In this document: piece after piece, positions 51,341 through 59,526 of the stretch
Layout of the letters: every line of letters starts with the position of its first letter
How positions within the stretch are numbered: position 1 is the first letter of the stretch
Assembly (NCBI GenBank): GCA_043814035.1
Contig: JBDRKJ010000002.1
Coordinates: 1 to 64,000 of the forward strand
Direction: 5' to 3'
Source: Peribacter sp043814035
GTDB lineage: Bacteria > Patescibacteriota > Gracilibacteria > Peribacterales > Peribacteraceae
Length of the DNA stretch: 64,000 nt
The notes under the pieces: model-generated
Seen by the model: only the letters and a program-made list of their open reading frames with translations
Databases searched by the model: none
What the model was told of the DNA's origin: nothing
Position numbers and translations under genes: made by a program

Positions 51341-51538
51341 ATGAGTAATATTACAATTGCACTGGAAGATAATAAAGGTCATCCTGTTCTACGTTCAATG
51401 AATATACCCAACGTTGGCCTCGTAGAAGTAAGAGGTACTGAACGTTTACAGGATGACATTAGCACTATGTCTGATAATGACTTCGTGGATTTCATCGTCA
51501 GAACGTTACGCGCAAAAGCAAGAAGCCTTGCCCAATGA
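51341..51538 (+). CDS. Small orphan protein of the cassette island
   Basis: 65 residues, MSNITIALEDNKGHPVLRSM... ending in KARSLAQ. A short beta-rich start then an acidic helix (DDISTMSDNDFVDFIVRTLR). No known domain. It lies between two palindromic sites with its own -10, as a single-gene cassette would. Confidence 0.55.
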   Translation: MSNITIALEDNKGHPVLRSMNIPNVGLVEVRGTERLQDDISTMSDNDFVDFIVRTLRAKARSLAQ

Positions 51539-51558
51539 CAAGCGGTCCGCCAAAAAGA

Positions 51559-51802
51559 ATACGCTGTGCTCCTCATTTACGAAAATTAAGTAGTCGCTTG
51601 CCACGCTGCGCTCTCACCAACATCTGTAATCGCTTCCCACCTTCGCCGCTCCGCGGACTTCGGTGGGCAAGTCAGCGAACATTGTACAGATGTTGGCTCG
51701 GGTCGTTTAACACAGCGTATGCGGTTTGGCGCTCGGCTCGCATCTCACCCAAATTTCGTGGTTGTGATCCCGTATTCGCGGGATATTATACAACCACGAA
51801 TC
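51559..51802. repeat. Palindromic site 3 (attC-like), two nested hairpins
   Basis: The gene-free stretch 51539-51975 (437 nt) is mostly this repeat. ATACGCTGTG (51559-51568) pairs with CACAGCGTAT (51711-51720). Inside, CCAACATCTGTA (51617-51628) pairs perfectly with TACAGATGTTGG (51685-51696), with CCCACC/GGTGGG (51636-51641/51662-51667) within it. A GTTTAAC core is at 51705-51711. A second hairpin (TTCGTGGTTGT/ACAACCACGAA, inner ATCCCG/CGGGAT) spans about 51757-51802. The rest (51803-51975) shows nothing recognisable. Confidence 0.55.
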
Positions 51803-51975
51803 TTCGGATCAGCCGCGCCATTGGCCGAAATAGATTTTTTCCGTTTTCCTGCGGTGCCAACTACGCTTTTGTTTTCGTTTACTAAATATTGAAGGTGAAT
51901 GTGATTTTTTATATGACATTCCGTTTTTTGGGTGCCCTCCATGTTTTTTATGTATTTGTTGTAGATCTTCACTCT

Positions 51976-53493
51976 TTAAAGCTTCCTATGATGTTCATAT
52001 GACTCAAAACTTTTAGCTTCCCTCAAAAGTTGCCCTGTCAGAACGAACTGTTCCAGATTGCGGACATTGTCGTCGCTGTTTCTGAAGCGTGCTGCGCACT
52101 GCAGATCGAAGAGTCTCCCCTGCACATCAGTATCCCGCATCTTCGAAAGCAATTCAGGGAATTCTTTGATTACATTCGCAATCTCGACGACATCCTGTAG
52201 CGCGAACTCCACGCCCGCGGCATCGCGGAGGATTGTCATAAACTCGACGACATCCGGATTCCTGAGATGTGCAGACAGAATCGAAGGGGCCATTGCCAAA
52301 ACGTCCTCCTCACGATTGTCGATTATATTGCGTATTGAACGCGACATATTTGGTCGAAAGCCATTTCTGAAGAATAAAACCATGAGGCTGGAGTAATTCT
52401 GCAGGATTGGCTGATTATCCAGCAGAGATTCCAAGCCTGTCGATCCGGCTAGTGCCTGCTTCATGAGTTCATTCCGAAGAATGAACAATTTATCTCGTAT
52501 GCTATCCCTCTTCTTCATGAGATCGATCTCCATCTCAGGATCCAAGTTCTCTTCCTTAAGCTCTGTATCCAAAGCCAATAACTGTTCACTACTTTCCTTG
52601 AACTCCGCCTCATGTTCCTTCTCCAGTAGTTGCAATCCGAGGTACGGATTCCGCAGATACGCAGTCAGATTCGCGGCATCCCTCTGTACGAGTGTTTCAA
52701 CATCATCTCCTATAGCATTGCATGCTTCCGGTCGCATAAAGTATCTGTTTGACGCGCGAAGTTTTCTCCGAGCACCTTCCATATCCAGGGCATCAGAAGG
52801 GAGCATATGATTGTCGATGAGAATAACTGCAAGTTTCCGTTCATCTACATTGTTAGGATGGTTCATGTTATTCACGAATCTCACCGGATTGTCGACATAC
52901 CGCTCAGTAATTGTCGTGAGAACTTCACTGGAGTCATCAGAAAATTCTGAATACTCCGAAGTAGAGTATTTCGTCATGAATGCATCCGATCCCCGCTGGT
53001 GTGCAGCGGCAATAATATCGCGAACTTTTAGAATTTCCTCTTTCGGTAAGATATTTTTGTAATCTGCGAGATGAGTAGCTTCATGCATGAATACAGAAGG
53101 TGAATGGAATCCTGTAGTCATGGGGGTCCTTTCCGCATAGTCTTCAATGTCATTGAAGTATGGCTGAAAGAATAACTGAAGATTACGTCCATCCTTCGGC
53201 GTAAATCCTCCTGCACCTATTCCAGAGGGGCTGAGCACGAACCCCGTACGAGCCTTTTTCAGAGCTTCGCGCTGTGCGAGATCCTCCGGAACCAGATAAG
53301 CAAATTGGTCGACGCGCATTAAATCATATAATGAAGGCGGATTGCTTAGCTTGATACCATATTGTTTCTCTACAAAACTCTGTAACTGATTCAACTTTTC
53401 CGGATACTCCACAAAATCAGTAGCATTATCTACCCGAAGTTCGTGACTATCAGGCAATTGAGAATGGGCTCGCTCCTGACCTTCTTTTGGCAT
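51976..53493 (-). CDS. HEATH-motif (HExxH) metallopeptidase-like protein
   Basis: 505 residues from ATG 53493 (MPKEGQERAHSQLPDSHELR). The core is PSVFMHEATHLADY: HEATH at residues 137-141 is a zincin HExxH, with Glu189 (SSEVLTTITERYV) a candidate third ligand about 50 residues later. The rest is helical and charged (KESSEQLLALDTELKEENLD). No signal peptide or membrane segment, so it is likely cytosolic or carried out by another route. No family named. TGG-TATAAT precedes the start by 21 nt. Cargo of the island, on the opposite strand from its neighbours. Confidence 0.65.
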   Translation of the reverse strand: MPKEGQERAHSQLPDSHELRVDNATDFVEYPEKLNQLQSFVEKQYGIKLSNPPSLYDLMRVDQFAYLVPEDLAQREALKKARTGFVLSPSGIGAGGFTPKDGRNLQLFFQPYFNDIEDYAERTPMTTGFHSPSVFMHEATHLADYKNILPKEEILKVRDIIAAAHQRGSDAFMTKYSTSEYSEFSDDSSEVLTTITERYVDNPVRFVNNMNHPNNVDERKLAVILIDNHMLPSDALDMEGARRKLRASNRYFMRPEACNAIGDDVETLVQRDAANLTAYLRNPYLGLQLLEKEHEAEFKESSEQLLALDTELKEENLDPEMEIDLMKKRDSIRDKLFILRNELMKQALAGSTGLESLLDNQPILQNYSSLMVLFFRNGFRPNMSRSIRNIIDNREEDVLAMAPSILSAHLRNPDVVEFMTILRDAAGVEFALQDVVEIANVIKEFPELLSKMRDTDVQGRLFDLQCAARFRNSDDNVRNLEQFVLTGQLLREAKSFESYEHHRKL

Positions 53494-53514
53494 AAGTTTT
53501 ATGTGTACTGTTCT

Positions 53515-53523
53515 ATTATACCA
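53515..53523 (-). promoter_or_regulatory. Extended -10 of the HEATH-protein gene
   Basis: Minus strand TGG-TATAAT (53523-53515); 21-nt leader to ATG 53493 with no Shine-Dalgarno sequence. Confidence 0.5.
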
Positions 53524-53596
53524 GAAATTGCCAGCATATGTTTTTTTGTATCCGTTGTTCTTCCTGCCCACCCAAAAAACGGAATGCTTCGCCCTG

Positions 53597-53684
53597 CTGC
53601 GCTCTCGTTCACAATTGTTACTCCGCTGAGAGCGGAACATTTTACAGTTGTGAACTCGGGTCATATAACACGGCTTATGTGGTT
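53597..53684. repeat. Palindromic site 4 (attC-like)
   Basis: GTTCACAATTGT (53607-53618) pairs with ACAGTTGTGAAC (53644-53655) with one mismatch, and TCCGC/GCGGA (53622-53626/53632-53636) forms the inner stem. The outer sequence matches site 3: GCTGCGCTCTC before the stem and CTCGGGTC...TAACAC..GC.TATG.GG after it. CGGCTTATGTG at the end is also the reverse complement of the end of site 1. Confidence 0.55.
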
Positions 53685-53708
53685 CGCTTTGGCTCTCTTG
53701 TTACTATT

Positions 53709-54779
53709 TCATTTGGAAGCTGCATTCGCATCAAACGCCTGCTGCTCCTTGGCAAACTGCGCCTTGCTGAAATCTGCAAGAAGCCATTCAGGATGCGCAA
53801 CGTACCACTCCACGGTTTTTTCTAAGCTCTGCTCGAAAGTTTTGGGATAGGTGAAGCCCATCTCTTTAAGCTTGGTTCCATCGAGCGCATAGCGCAGATC
53901 ATGCCCGGGACGACTGGAATGGAAATCCACAAGTTCATACTTGAGCTCCTTGCCGACGACCTTGGCAATGAACTCAGCAAGCACAAGGTTATCGACCTCC
54001 TTCTCACCGACGATGTTGAACTTATCGCCAAGTACCGGCACTCCTTTTTCGTGCTGCTGAATGAGAAAGAGCATCGCTTCCGCCACGTTGCGCGCATGCA
54101 CGTAGGAGCGAATACCTGCCTTCGTGCGACTGGGATCGGAATGTACGAAGAGACGTTCGCCGTGCTGCACGGCATTGATAGTTTTGGGAATGAACTTCTC
54201 AGGATGCTGCCGCTCCCCGAATACGTTCATCGTATGTGTGATGACGAGAGGAAGCCCGTACGTATTGAAGTAGCTGTACGCCAGCTCTTCACCTCCGGCT
54301 TTGGTGGCAGCATAGGGATTACTCGATTTATAGCGATCCCACTCCTTGAATGCGACTCCCTCCGGCGCCGGACCGAAGACCTCATCAGTACTGAAGTAGC
54401 TAAGGAGCTCTAGGCCATCGAGCGTACGTGCATAATCGAGAAGGTTGCCTGTACCAACGACATTATCGAGCACGAACTCCATCGGATACTCAATCGATCG
54501 GTCAACGTGCGTGCTGGCTGCAAGGTGAAAGATATAATTCACCGGTCCGATGCGGTTCGCCACGTAGGGATTGATAGGAGCGCGCAGATCGTGGTAGACG
54601 AATTCCACACGACCAGTGAATTTTTTGCTCCACAGATCGATATCCGTAAGACGGTGAAGCGTAGAGGCTGAGTCTATCTTGCTCAATCCCACTAACTTCC
54701 AGTCAGTATTCTTGAGAATCCCCTCTGCGAAGTGGTGGCCAATGAAGCCGTCGATGCCGGTAAGAAGGACGCGTTTCAT
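53709..54779 (-). CDS. dTDP-glucose 4,6-dehydratase-like protein (extended SDR)
   Basis: 356 residues from ATG 54779. Rossmann loop MKRVLLTGIDGFIGHHFAEG (GxDGFIG), the catalytic YxxxK (SSNPYAATKAGGEELAYSYF), STDEVFGP and NVFGERQHPEKFIPKTINAV are as in RmlB-type dehydratases. Product would be a 4-keto-6-deoxy sugar nucleotide, a substrate for the DegT aminotransferase in this locus. The last residues (QQAFDANAASK) run into palindromic site 4. TAGAAT ends 8 nt before the ATG. Confidence 0.9.
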   Translation of the reverse strand: MKRVLLTGIDGFIGHHFAEGILKNTDWKLVGLSKIDSASTLHRLTDIDLWSKKFTGRVEFVYHDLRAPINPYVANRIGPVNYIFHLAASTHVDRSIEYPMEFVLDNVVGTGNLLDYARTLDGLELLSYFSTDEVFGPAPEGVAFKEWDRYKSSNPYAATKAGGEELAYSYFNTYGLPLVITHTMNVFGERQHPEKFIPKTINAVQHGERLFVHSDPSRTKAGIRSYVHARNVAEAMLFLIQQHEKGVPVLGDKFNIVGEKEVDNLVLAEFIAKVVGKELKYELVDFHSSRPGHDLRYALDGTKLKEMGFTYPKTFEQSLEKTVEWYVAHPEWLLADFSKAQFAKEQQAFDANAASK

Positions 54780-54842
54780 ACCAAACCATTCTATGCGCCA
54801 GAATACTTCTGCGAAAGCGAAATCTGCGCTAGTCTGAGAGCT

Positions 54843-55826
54843 ATGAAACAGTCGAGAGTTACGGTGTACATGCCGGCCTACGAAGCGCAAGAAGCCCATA
54901 TTCGTCCTGCCGTAGAATCGGTGCTCGCCCAGTCACACACCGATTGGACGCTACTCATCAATGATGATGCCTCCGTACGAGAGAACGTGGAATCGCACGT
55001 GCAGGATTACCTTTCGGATCCTCGCATCACCTTCGGCCGGAATCAAAAAAACTTCGGCATCGGCGGAAACTGGAATGCATGCTGGCCGCAGGGCGATTCG
55101 GAATTTGTGGCCTTCCTCTTCCATGACGATTTGTGGGAACCGGCGTATTTGGAAGTAATGATCGCCGCACTCGACGCGAACCCTTCCGCAGGATTTGCCA
55201 CGGCGAACCACACATATCTGAAGGAAGGGAGCGTCTCTACGGCACCCTTCTACGACGAGCTCCATGAATTCGTACAGAAGAGCGTCCAGCCCGGCCTGCA
55301 CGAGCATCGGAGTTTCCTGCGCTGGTGGCTTGAACGGGGGCTCAAGCCTAACGTCATCGGCGAGCCGAGCTTTGTGGTACTACGACGATCGCTGATGAAG
55401 AAGGTCGGCCCTTTCAATGCCTCGATGGTGCAATTTCTGGATAGTGAATACTGGGCCCGATGCCTACTGCATTCTGATTTTGTGTACGTGCCGCAGAGTC
55501 TGGGGAAATTCCGCGTGCATCCTGCCGGCATGAGCGTCACGAACGAAGGAATGGGACGGGGAATCTTTGAGCGCTTTCAAACGCTCCAAATCGTAGTAGC
55601 AGGATTGCCGCCCGGAGAACGGAAAACCGGAAATACCGCAGTGGTACATGCATTAAGCGGCATGATCGGCCAGTACGTCTCACGCCGAAAACAGGGCAGG
55701 AACCTTAGCGGTCACGGTAGCGGCGGACTAAAGAAGTTTGTACTACGACATCCACTGCTCACTCTGCGTGCACTTGTGGGCTGGATGTCCACTCGCTCCT
55801 CGGCTTCCATGGTTTCTCAAGCGTAA
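54843..55826 (+). CDS. GT2 glycosyltransferase
   Basis: 327 residues from ATG 54843 (MKQSRVTVYMPAYEAQEAHI). GT-A domain with DWTLLINDDASVRENVESHV, NFGIGGNWNACW and FVAFLFHDDLWEPAYLEVMI (HDD as the metal-binding DxD equivalent). The C-terminal part (QYVSRRKQGRNL onward) is basic. TAGTCT ends 7 nt before the ATG. Its last 68 bp overlap the convergent methyltransferase gene. Confidence 0.88.
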   Translation: MKQSRVTVYMPAYEAQEAHIRPAVESVLAQSHTDWTLLINDDASVRENVESHVQDYLSDPRITFGRNQKNFGIGGNWNACWPQGDSEFVAFLFHDDLWEPAYLEVMIAALDANPSAGFATANHTYLKEGSVSTAPFYDELHEFVQKSVQPGLHEHRSFLRWWLERGLKPNVIGEPSFVVLRRSLMKKVGPFNASMVQFLDSEYWARCLLHSDFVYVPQSLGKFRVHPAGMSVTNEGMGRGIFERFQTLQIVVAGLPPGERKTGNTAVVHALSGMIGQYVSRRKQGRNLSGHGSGGLKKFVLRHPLLTLRALVGWMSTRSSASMVSQA

Positions 55827-56556
55827 ATACATCCACTTCATTCTCCGGATTCACCGGAGAAGCAAAGTGAAAATACTGATGCCCGGCAACATTGAATCCG
55901 ATCGCCCTCGCAAACCGTTCAACATCCTCTGCTGTCTGAAAGTACATCTGTCGATCTAGGTTTCGATAAATCTCTTCGGTGCATTGGCGATAATCCAAAA
56001 CCTTCAATGTAAATTCTTCATCTCCGACATGAAGAACCTGATCAGAGATTGAACAGTTGCGATCAAGATAATATTGATAGAAAGGCCTGTTCAAGCGATG
56101 CGAGAACACGCGGAAGTTCACAGCGCATTTTCTTCCCGGCTTAAGTGCGTGATACAAGGCAGACAGCATCTGATCCGGCTTGTAAACAACGGCATTCACG
56201 GCCATGCCAGCATCCATTGAGTTATCTGCAATAGGAGAATGTTCAACATCTGCAGCAATGAGATTTACCTGACCCAGACGTTTTCTCGTAGAGGAACGAA
56301 GTGTCTCGGCAGAGAGATCCAAACCGAACAAGCGGACTTGAGGATCGCCAATAATGAAAATCATTTCATGCCCGTGTCCGCATGCCAGATCGAGTACATT
56401 CGCAATGCCGCCGTCCGCATGTTTCTTCGCCTCTTCAATGAGGGGATGATGGAATCGGTGATAATAGATATCACTCTTTGAAGGAGAATTGATTTTGTCC
56501 TGATACGTTTTCTCGCTAAACGCTTTGTAGAAAGGATTGATGGGGCCTTGCTCCAT
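55759..56556 (-). CDS. SAM-dependent methyltransferase
   Basis: 265 residues. NVLDLACGHGHEMIFIIGDP is SAM motif I, LFGLDLSAETLRSST motif II, DAGMAVNAVVYKPDQM motif IV, then HALKPGRKCAVNFRVFSHRL. TATTAT ends 7 nt before the ATG. Base composition is a little more AT-rich than its neighbours. Overlaps the convergent GT2 gene by 68 bp; one of the two C-termini may therefore be wrongly extended, or the overlap is real. Confidence 0.85.
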   Translation of the reverse strand: MEQGPINPFYKAFSEKTYQDKINSPSKSDIYYHRFHHPLIEEAKKHADGGIANVLDLACGHGHEMIFIIGDPQVRLFGLDLSAETLRSSTRKRLGQVNLIAADVEHSPIADNSMDAGMAVNAVVYKPDQMLSALYHALKPGRKCAVNFRVFSHRLNRPFYQYYLDRNCSISDQVLHVGDEEFTLKVLDYRQCTEEIYRNLDRQMYFQTAEDVERFARAIGFNVAGHQYFHFASPVNPENEVDVFTLEKPWKPRSEWTSSPQVHAE

Positions 56557-56577
56557 ATAAGCTATAATATCATATTT

Positions 56578-57669
56578 TTAATTTTTTTCAACTCCTCGAT
56601 ACACCTCCGCATACCTTTCTACTATCCCCTGCCAATCATAGGATCGGGCATTGACCATCCCCGCCTGCGCCAATTCCTGCCATTGCCGAGAATCTGCAAG
56701 AAGCTTCTGCATCGCCTGTGCTGCTGCTTCGGCATCATCTGGTATGACCAAAAAACCGGTCCTACCATCTTCCACAATATCGGGGATTCCACCCGTACGT
56801 GTTGCAACAACCGCACAGCCCGCAGCCTGTGCTTCGAGAAACACATTGCCCAATGCTTCGCTGCGCGAGAGTCCGCAGAAAATCTGCGCCTGTGCGAATT
56901 CATCGAAAACCCGTGGGATTGGGGTGAACCCAACAAACGCCACGTGTTCAGTAAGCTTCAGATCGGATGCCAACTGCTTGAGTGCCTTCTCTTCAGAGCC
57001 CCGTCCCACAATACGCAGATGGATATCTGGACCTCCATTGGAGGACTTACGCATCTCAAGCAACCGTGCGAGTGCGCGCAGCAACACATCCACTCCCTTC
57101 ATGGGTTCTAATCTGCCCACGAAGAGGATACGCCCCGGAATTTTTTTCATCTCGGTGCACGCGTGTTCAATTGCAGGCACATCAATACCATTGGGAATCA
57201 GAATGGCATCCGTACGACCAAAGCCCTGAGCCCGCGCCAGGAGCGCACGACTGATGACCGTCACGCGATCTGCCCGACGGTGCATCAATCCAACGAGGAA
57301 AGAGGTATTGGTGCTTTGGCAGGTAAGAATAGCTTTTGCCCGTGGAGAGAGTATTTTCGAAAGCACCAGTGCCAAGCCCGCGAAGGATTCGAGCACACCA
57401 TGGATGATCTGCGGCCGCAGTCGTCGCACGGCAAAAGGAGCGAGCAACGGGAACAGCCACTTGTCGATACCGTGACCAATGCCCACGCGCACAATGCGCG
57501 CCTGTCCACGGAACGGATTATCTTCGGGAAGTTTTCTTGTGAGCATCGCCGTCACAATAGTGATGTCGAATTCTTGCCAAAGACGGTGCGCAACCTCCTC
57601 CACACATGCTTCGGCACCACTGCGCAGTGGAGTGATGAAGGCCGAGAGAAGAACGACTTTGGGCTTCAT
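56578..57669 (-). CDS. GT4-type glycosyltransferase
   Basis: 363 residues from ATG 57669 (MKPKVVLLSAFITPLRSGAE; an upstream ATG at 57690 is possible). DAILIPNGIDVPAIEHACTE, RILFVGRLEPMKGVDVLLRA and GNVFLEAQAAGCAVVATRTG with GGIPDIVEDGRTGFLV are classic GT4 blocks. It is one of at least seven GT4 genes in the locus. Confidence 0.92.
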   Translation of the reverse strand: MKPKVVLLSAFITPLRSGAEACVEEVAHRLWQEFDITIVTAMLTRKLPEDNPFRGQARIVRVGIGHGIDKWLFPLLAPFAVRRLRPQIIHGVLESFAGLALVLSKILSPRAKAILTCQSTNTSFLVGLMHRRADRVTVISRALLARAQGFGRTDAILIPNGIDVPAIEHACTEMKKIPGRILFVGRLEPMKGVDVLLRALARLLEMRKSSNGGPDIHLRIVGRGSEEKALKQLASDLKLTEHVAFVGFTPIPRVFDEFAQAQIFCGLSRSEALGNVFLEAQAAGCAVVATRTGGIPDIVEDGRTGFLVIPDDAEAAAQAMQKLLADSRQWQELAQAGMVNARSYDWQGIVERYAEVYRGVEKN

Positions 57670-57768
57670 GGATGAGGGAGCATGATACATCGTCACACAC
57701 CTGCATTGTGAAATTGTTCATACATTACGTCGAAAATCTCCCTTGCAGTAGAAGGGCAATGTCATTCA

Positions 57769-58914
57769 TTAACACTGCTGTTTAAAGAGGATGCGGTACT
57801 CCTCCCCCACCACCTTCCAATCGAATGTTTCTTCGATGCGTTTGCGTGCGGCCTCACCGAGAGAACGACGCTTTGTAGGATCTTCGATCAGACGACGAAG
57901 GTGAGCACGCAGCGCCTCTCGGTCACCCGCCGGAAACAGCAGGCCCGAAACACCATTAACGATGAGAAATCTATTACCGCCGACTTCGCTCGCGATACAC
58001 GCGCACCCACTCGCCATCGCCTCCTGTAGAGCATTGCTGAGGCCCTCACTGTAGCTGGGAAGCACGAAGATATCCGTTGAACGCAGAATATCGGGAATGT
58101 CGTGACGTAGCCCGGTGAATGTCACCTGTTTTTGATATTGATTTACCAGAGGATGGTTTGCCTGCCCTGCCTGCCCTGAGCCTGTCGAATGGGAGCTTGT
58201 CGAAGGGTACCATCCAACGACCTGAACGTGCGTTTGCGGAAAATCCTGGAGCACAGACGTGGCCGCCGCAAGAAAATCCTCCACTCCTTTGACCGATTCG
58301 AGCCGACCTACATACGTCAACGTCACCCGATCGGATGCAGTGCGTCCAATTCCGTACGGAGCAGGATCAATTCCGGTAGGAATCACCTGCGTCTTTTTGG
58401 CGATGCCAAGACGCTTGAGCAAACCTTTGGATTGCGGATGGAAAAGAACAACACGCTTTGCGCAGAGGAGGATGAGCCACCCCAGTGTCCACGCGTAGAT
58501 GGCCGCACCGATCCGCGGCAGAATTCCCTGCGGCCACCACGTGATACCGACGAATGTATCGGTGAGTACAATAGGCCGACGGCGAGAGAGTGTGAGAGGA
58601 ATCGCCGAGAGCGATGTCCAGAAGAGCAGTTTGTTCACCACAATAAAATCTGGCTTCTCTTCACGAACGATTCGACGCACAAAGCCCGAAAAGCCCAATG
58701 CAATTCCGTAATTCCACGGATCGGGGAAGAAGAAATCCTTCTTGCGATGAATCATGAGTGTGGGGCTGACTGTCTCTGCTCCGTTTTCGGGACCCATGCA
58801 TGCCACCACAACTCTAAAGCCCAGCCGTTGCCAGAGCTCCGCCAGCTTCACTGTACTCACCATCCATCGGTGTTCTTCTTTCCAATACGGTGAGATGAGG
58901 AGAATGGTTTTCAT
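57769..58914 (-). CDS. GT4-type glycosyltransferase with an in-frame repeat
   Basis: 381 residues. MKTILLISPYWKEEHRWMVS at the start, LTYVGRLESVKGVEDFLAAA at the C-domain and SNALQEAMASGCACIASEVG for donor binding. Residues around 245-260 (STSSHSTGSGQAGQANHP) come from a REP-like insertion in a surface loop. The next stub (58919-59128) repeats its first 18 codons. Confidence 0.9.
   Translation of the reverse strand: MKTILLISPYWKEEHRWMVSTVKLAELWQRLGFRVVVACMGPENGAETVSPTLMIHRKKDFFFPDPWNYGIALGFSGFVRRIVREEKPDFIVVNKLLFWTSLSAIPLTLSRRRPIVLTDTFVGITWWPQGILPRIGAAIYAWTLGWLILLCAKRVVLFHPQSKGLLKRLGIAKKTQVIPTGIDPAPYGIGRTASDRVTLTYVGRLESVKGVEDFLAAATSVLQDFPQTHVQVVGWYPSTSSHSTGSGQAGQANHPLVNQYQKQVTFTGLRHDIPDILRSTDIFVLPSYSEGLSNALQEAMASGCACIASEVGGNRFLIVNGVSGLLFPAGDREALRAHLRRLIEDPTKRRSLGEAARKRIEETFDWKVVGEEYRILFKQQC
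58161..58207. repeat. REP-like repeat and short tandem repeat inside a glycosyltransferase gene
   Basis: Two tandem CCTGCCCTG units (58161-58178) run into CCCTGAGCCTGTCGAATGGG and AGCTTGTCGAAGGG (to 58207), the palindromic repeat type seen elsewhere in the window. The insert keeps the reading frame. Confidence 0.7.
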
Positions 58915-58918
58915 AAAA

Positions 58919-59128
58919 TCATGAATGAATTTTCGGCGAAGCGCGGGTCTCGCGGGTTCCCGCGCTGGAGCCGCACCTATTAAGGGAAAGGATGGCCCGT
59001 GGAAGGAAAACCGTCCTGTCGGCCGTAACCCGAAGGGTGAAGGCTGAAGGTTTGCCTTCCACGAAAGTCCTCACCATCCAGCGATGAGATTCTTTCCAGT
59101 ACGGTGATATAAGAAGAATAGTCTTCAT
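58919..59128 (-). pseudogene. Coding stub repeating the start of the neighbouring GT4 gene
   Basis: Begins MKTILLISPYWKESHRWMVR, 18 of 20 identical to the start of the full-length gene that follows, then runs into an inverted repeat and stops after 69 residues. Its ATG overlaps the DUF2304 stop (ATGA), so it keeps the coupling signal. Most third codon positions differ from the full gene, so it is old or comes from a paralogue. It is a truncated duplicate, not a functional transferase. Confidence 0.65.
58998..59063. repeat. Inverted repeat interrupting the GT4 stub
   Basis: CGTGGAAGGAAAACC (58998-59012) pairs with GGTTTGCCTTCCACG (59049-59063), 14 of 15 matching. Left of it is another hairpin, AGCGCGGG with CCCGCGCT (about 58939-58965). 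Confidence 0.65.
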
Positions 59129-59523
59129 GATCCTTGTTCATGGGTGCCTTCGCCATGAGCCTCTACTTTCGTTCGACTCAACCCTGCATCTTTGAGTGCC
59201 ATGGAACGCGTGAGCCTCGTCTGTCGCTGCTCCAGCTCCTCTAAGCGGACAATAAGGTAGAAGACGATGAATGAGAGTACGCCGAGAAATGTGATGAGCA
59301 GCGCATTCTGCCGATCTTTGAATCCCATCACGAACGCCAGGTAATCGAGGACAGGAGGAAAGAGGGCAATGACGGCAACCGCCATCCAAAAGAGCGTCCA
59401 AAGCAAACCCTCCCAAATGGTTTTCTTCTGCTTCATCACCAAGCTCCACACATAGAGAATGGCAAAGAGCGAAATGAGAGGCGCGATGATCTGGTACGGC
59501 GTGAGAGGGAGCATGGGATTCAT
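59125..59523 (-). CDS. DUF2304 membrane protein
   Basis: 132 residues with three membrane segments (YQIIAPLISLFAILYVWSLV; ITFLGVLSFIVFYLIVRLEE among them) and the family feature KKTIWEGLLWTLFWMAVAVI, RQNALLITFLGV. The C-terminus is charged coiled coil. DUF2304 genes are commonly next to GT2 polyprenyl-phosphate transferases, as here (3-nt gap), and probably help present or flip the lipid-linked sugar. Confidence 0.88.
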   Translation of the reverse strand: MNPMLPLTPYQIIAPLISLFAILYVWSLVMKQKKTIWEGLLWTLFWMAVAVIALFPPVLDYLAFVMGFKDRQNALLITFLGVLSFIVFYLIVRLEELEQRQTRLTRSMALKDAGLSRTKVEAHGEGTHEQGS

Positions 59524-59526
59524 AGT

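Noticed and set aside
51535..51885. 116-codon frame downstream of the 65-residue orphan
   Set aside because: It runs through the palindromic repeats of site 3, so its length is a by-product of repeat sequence.
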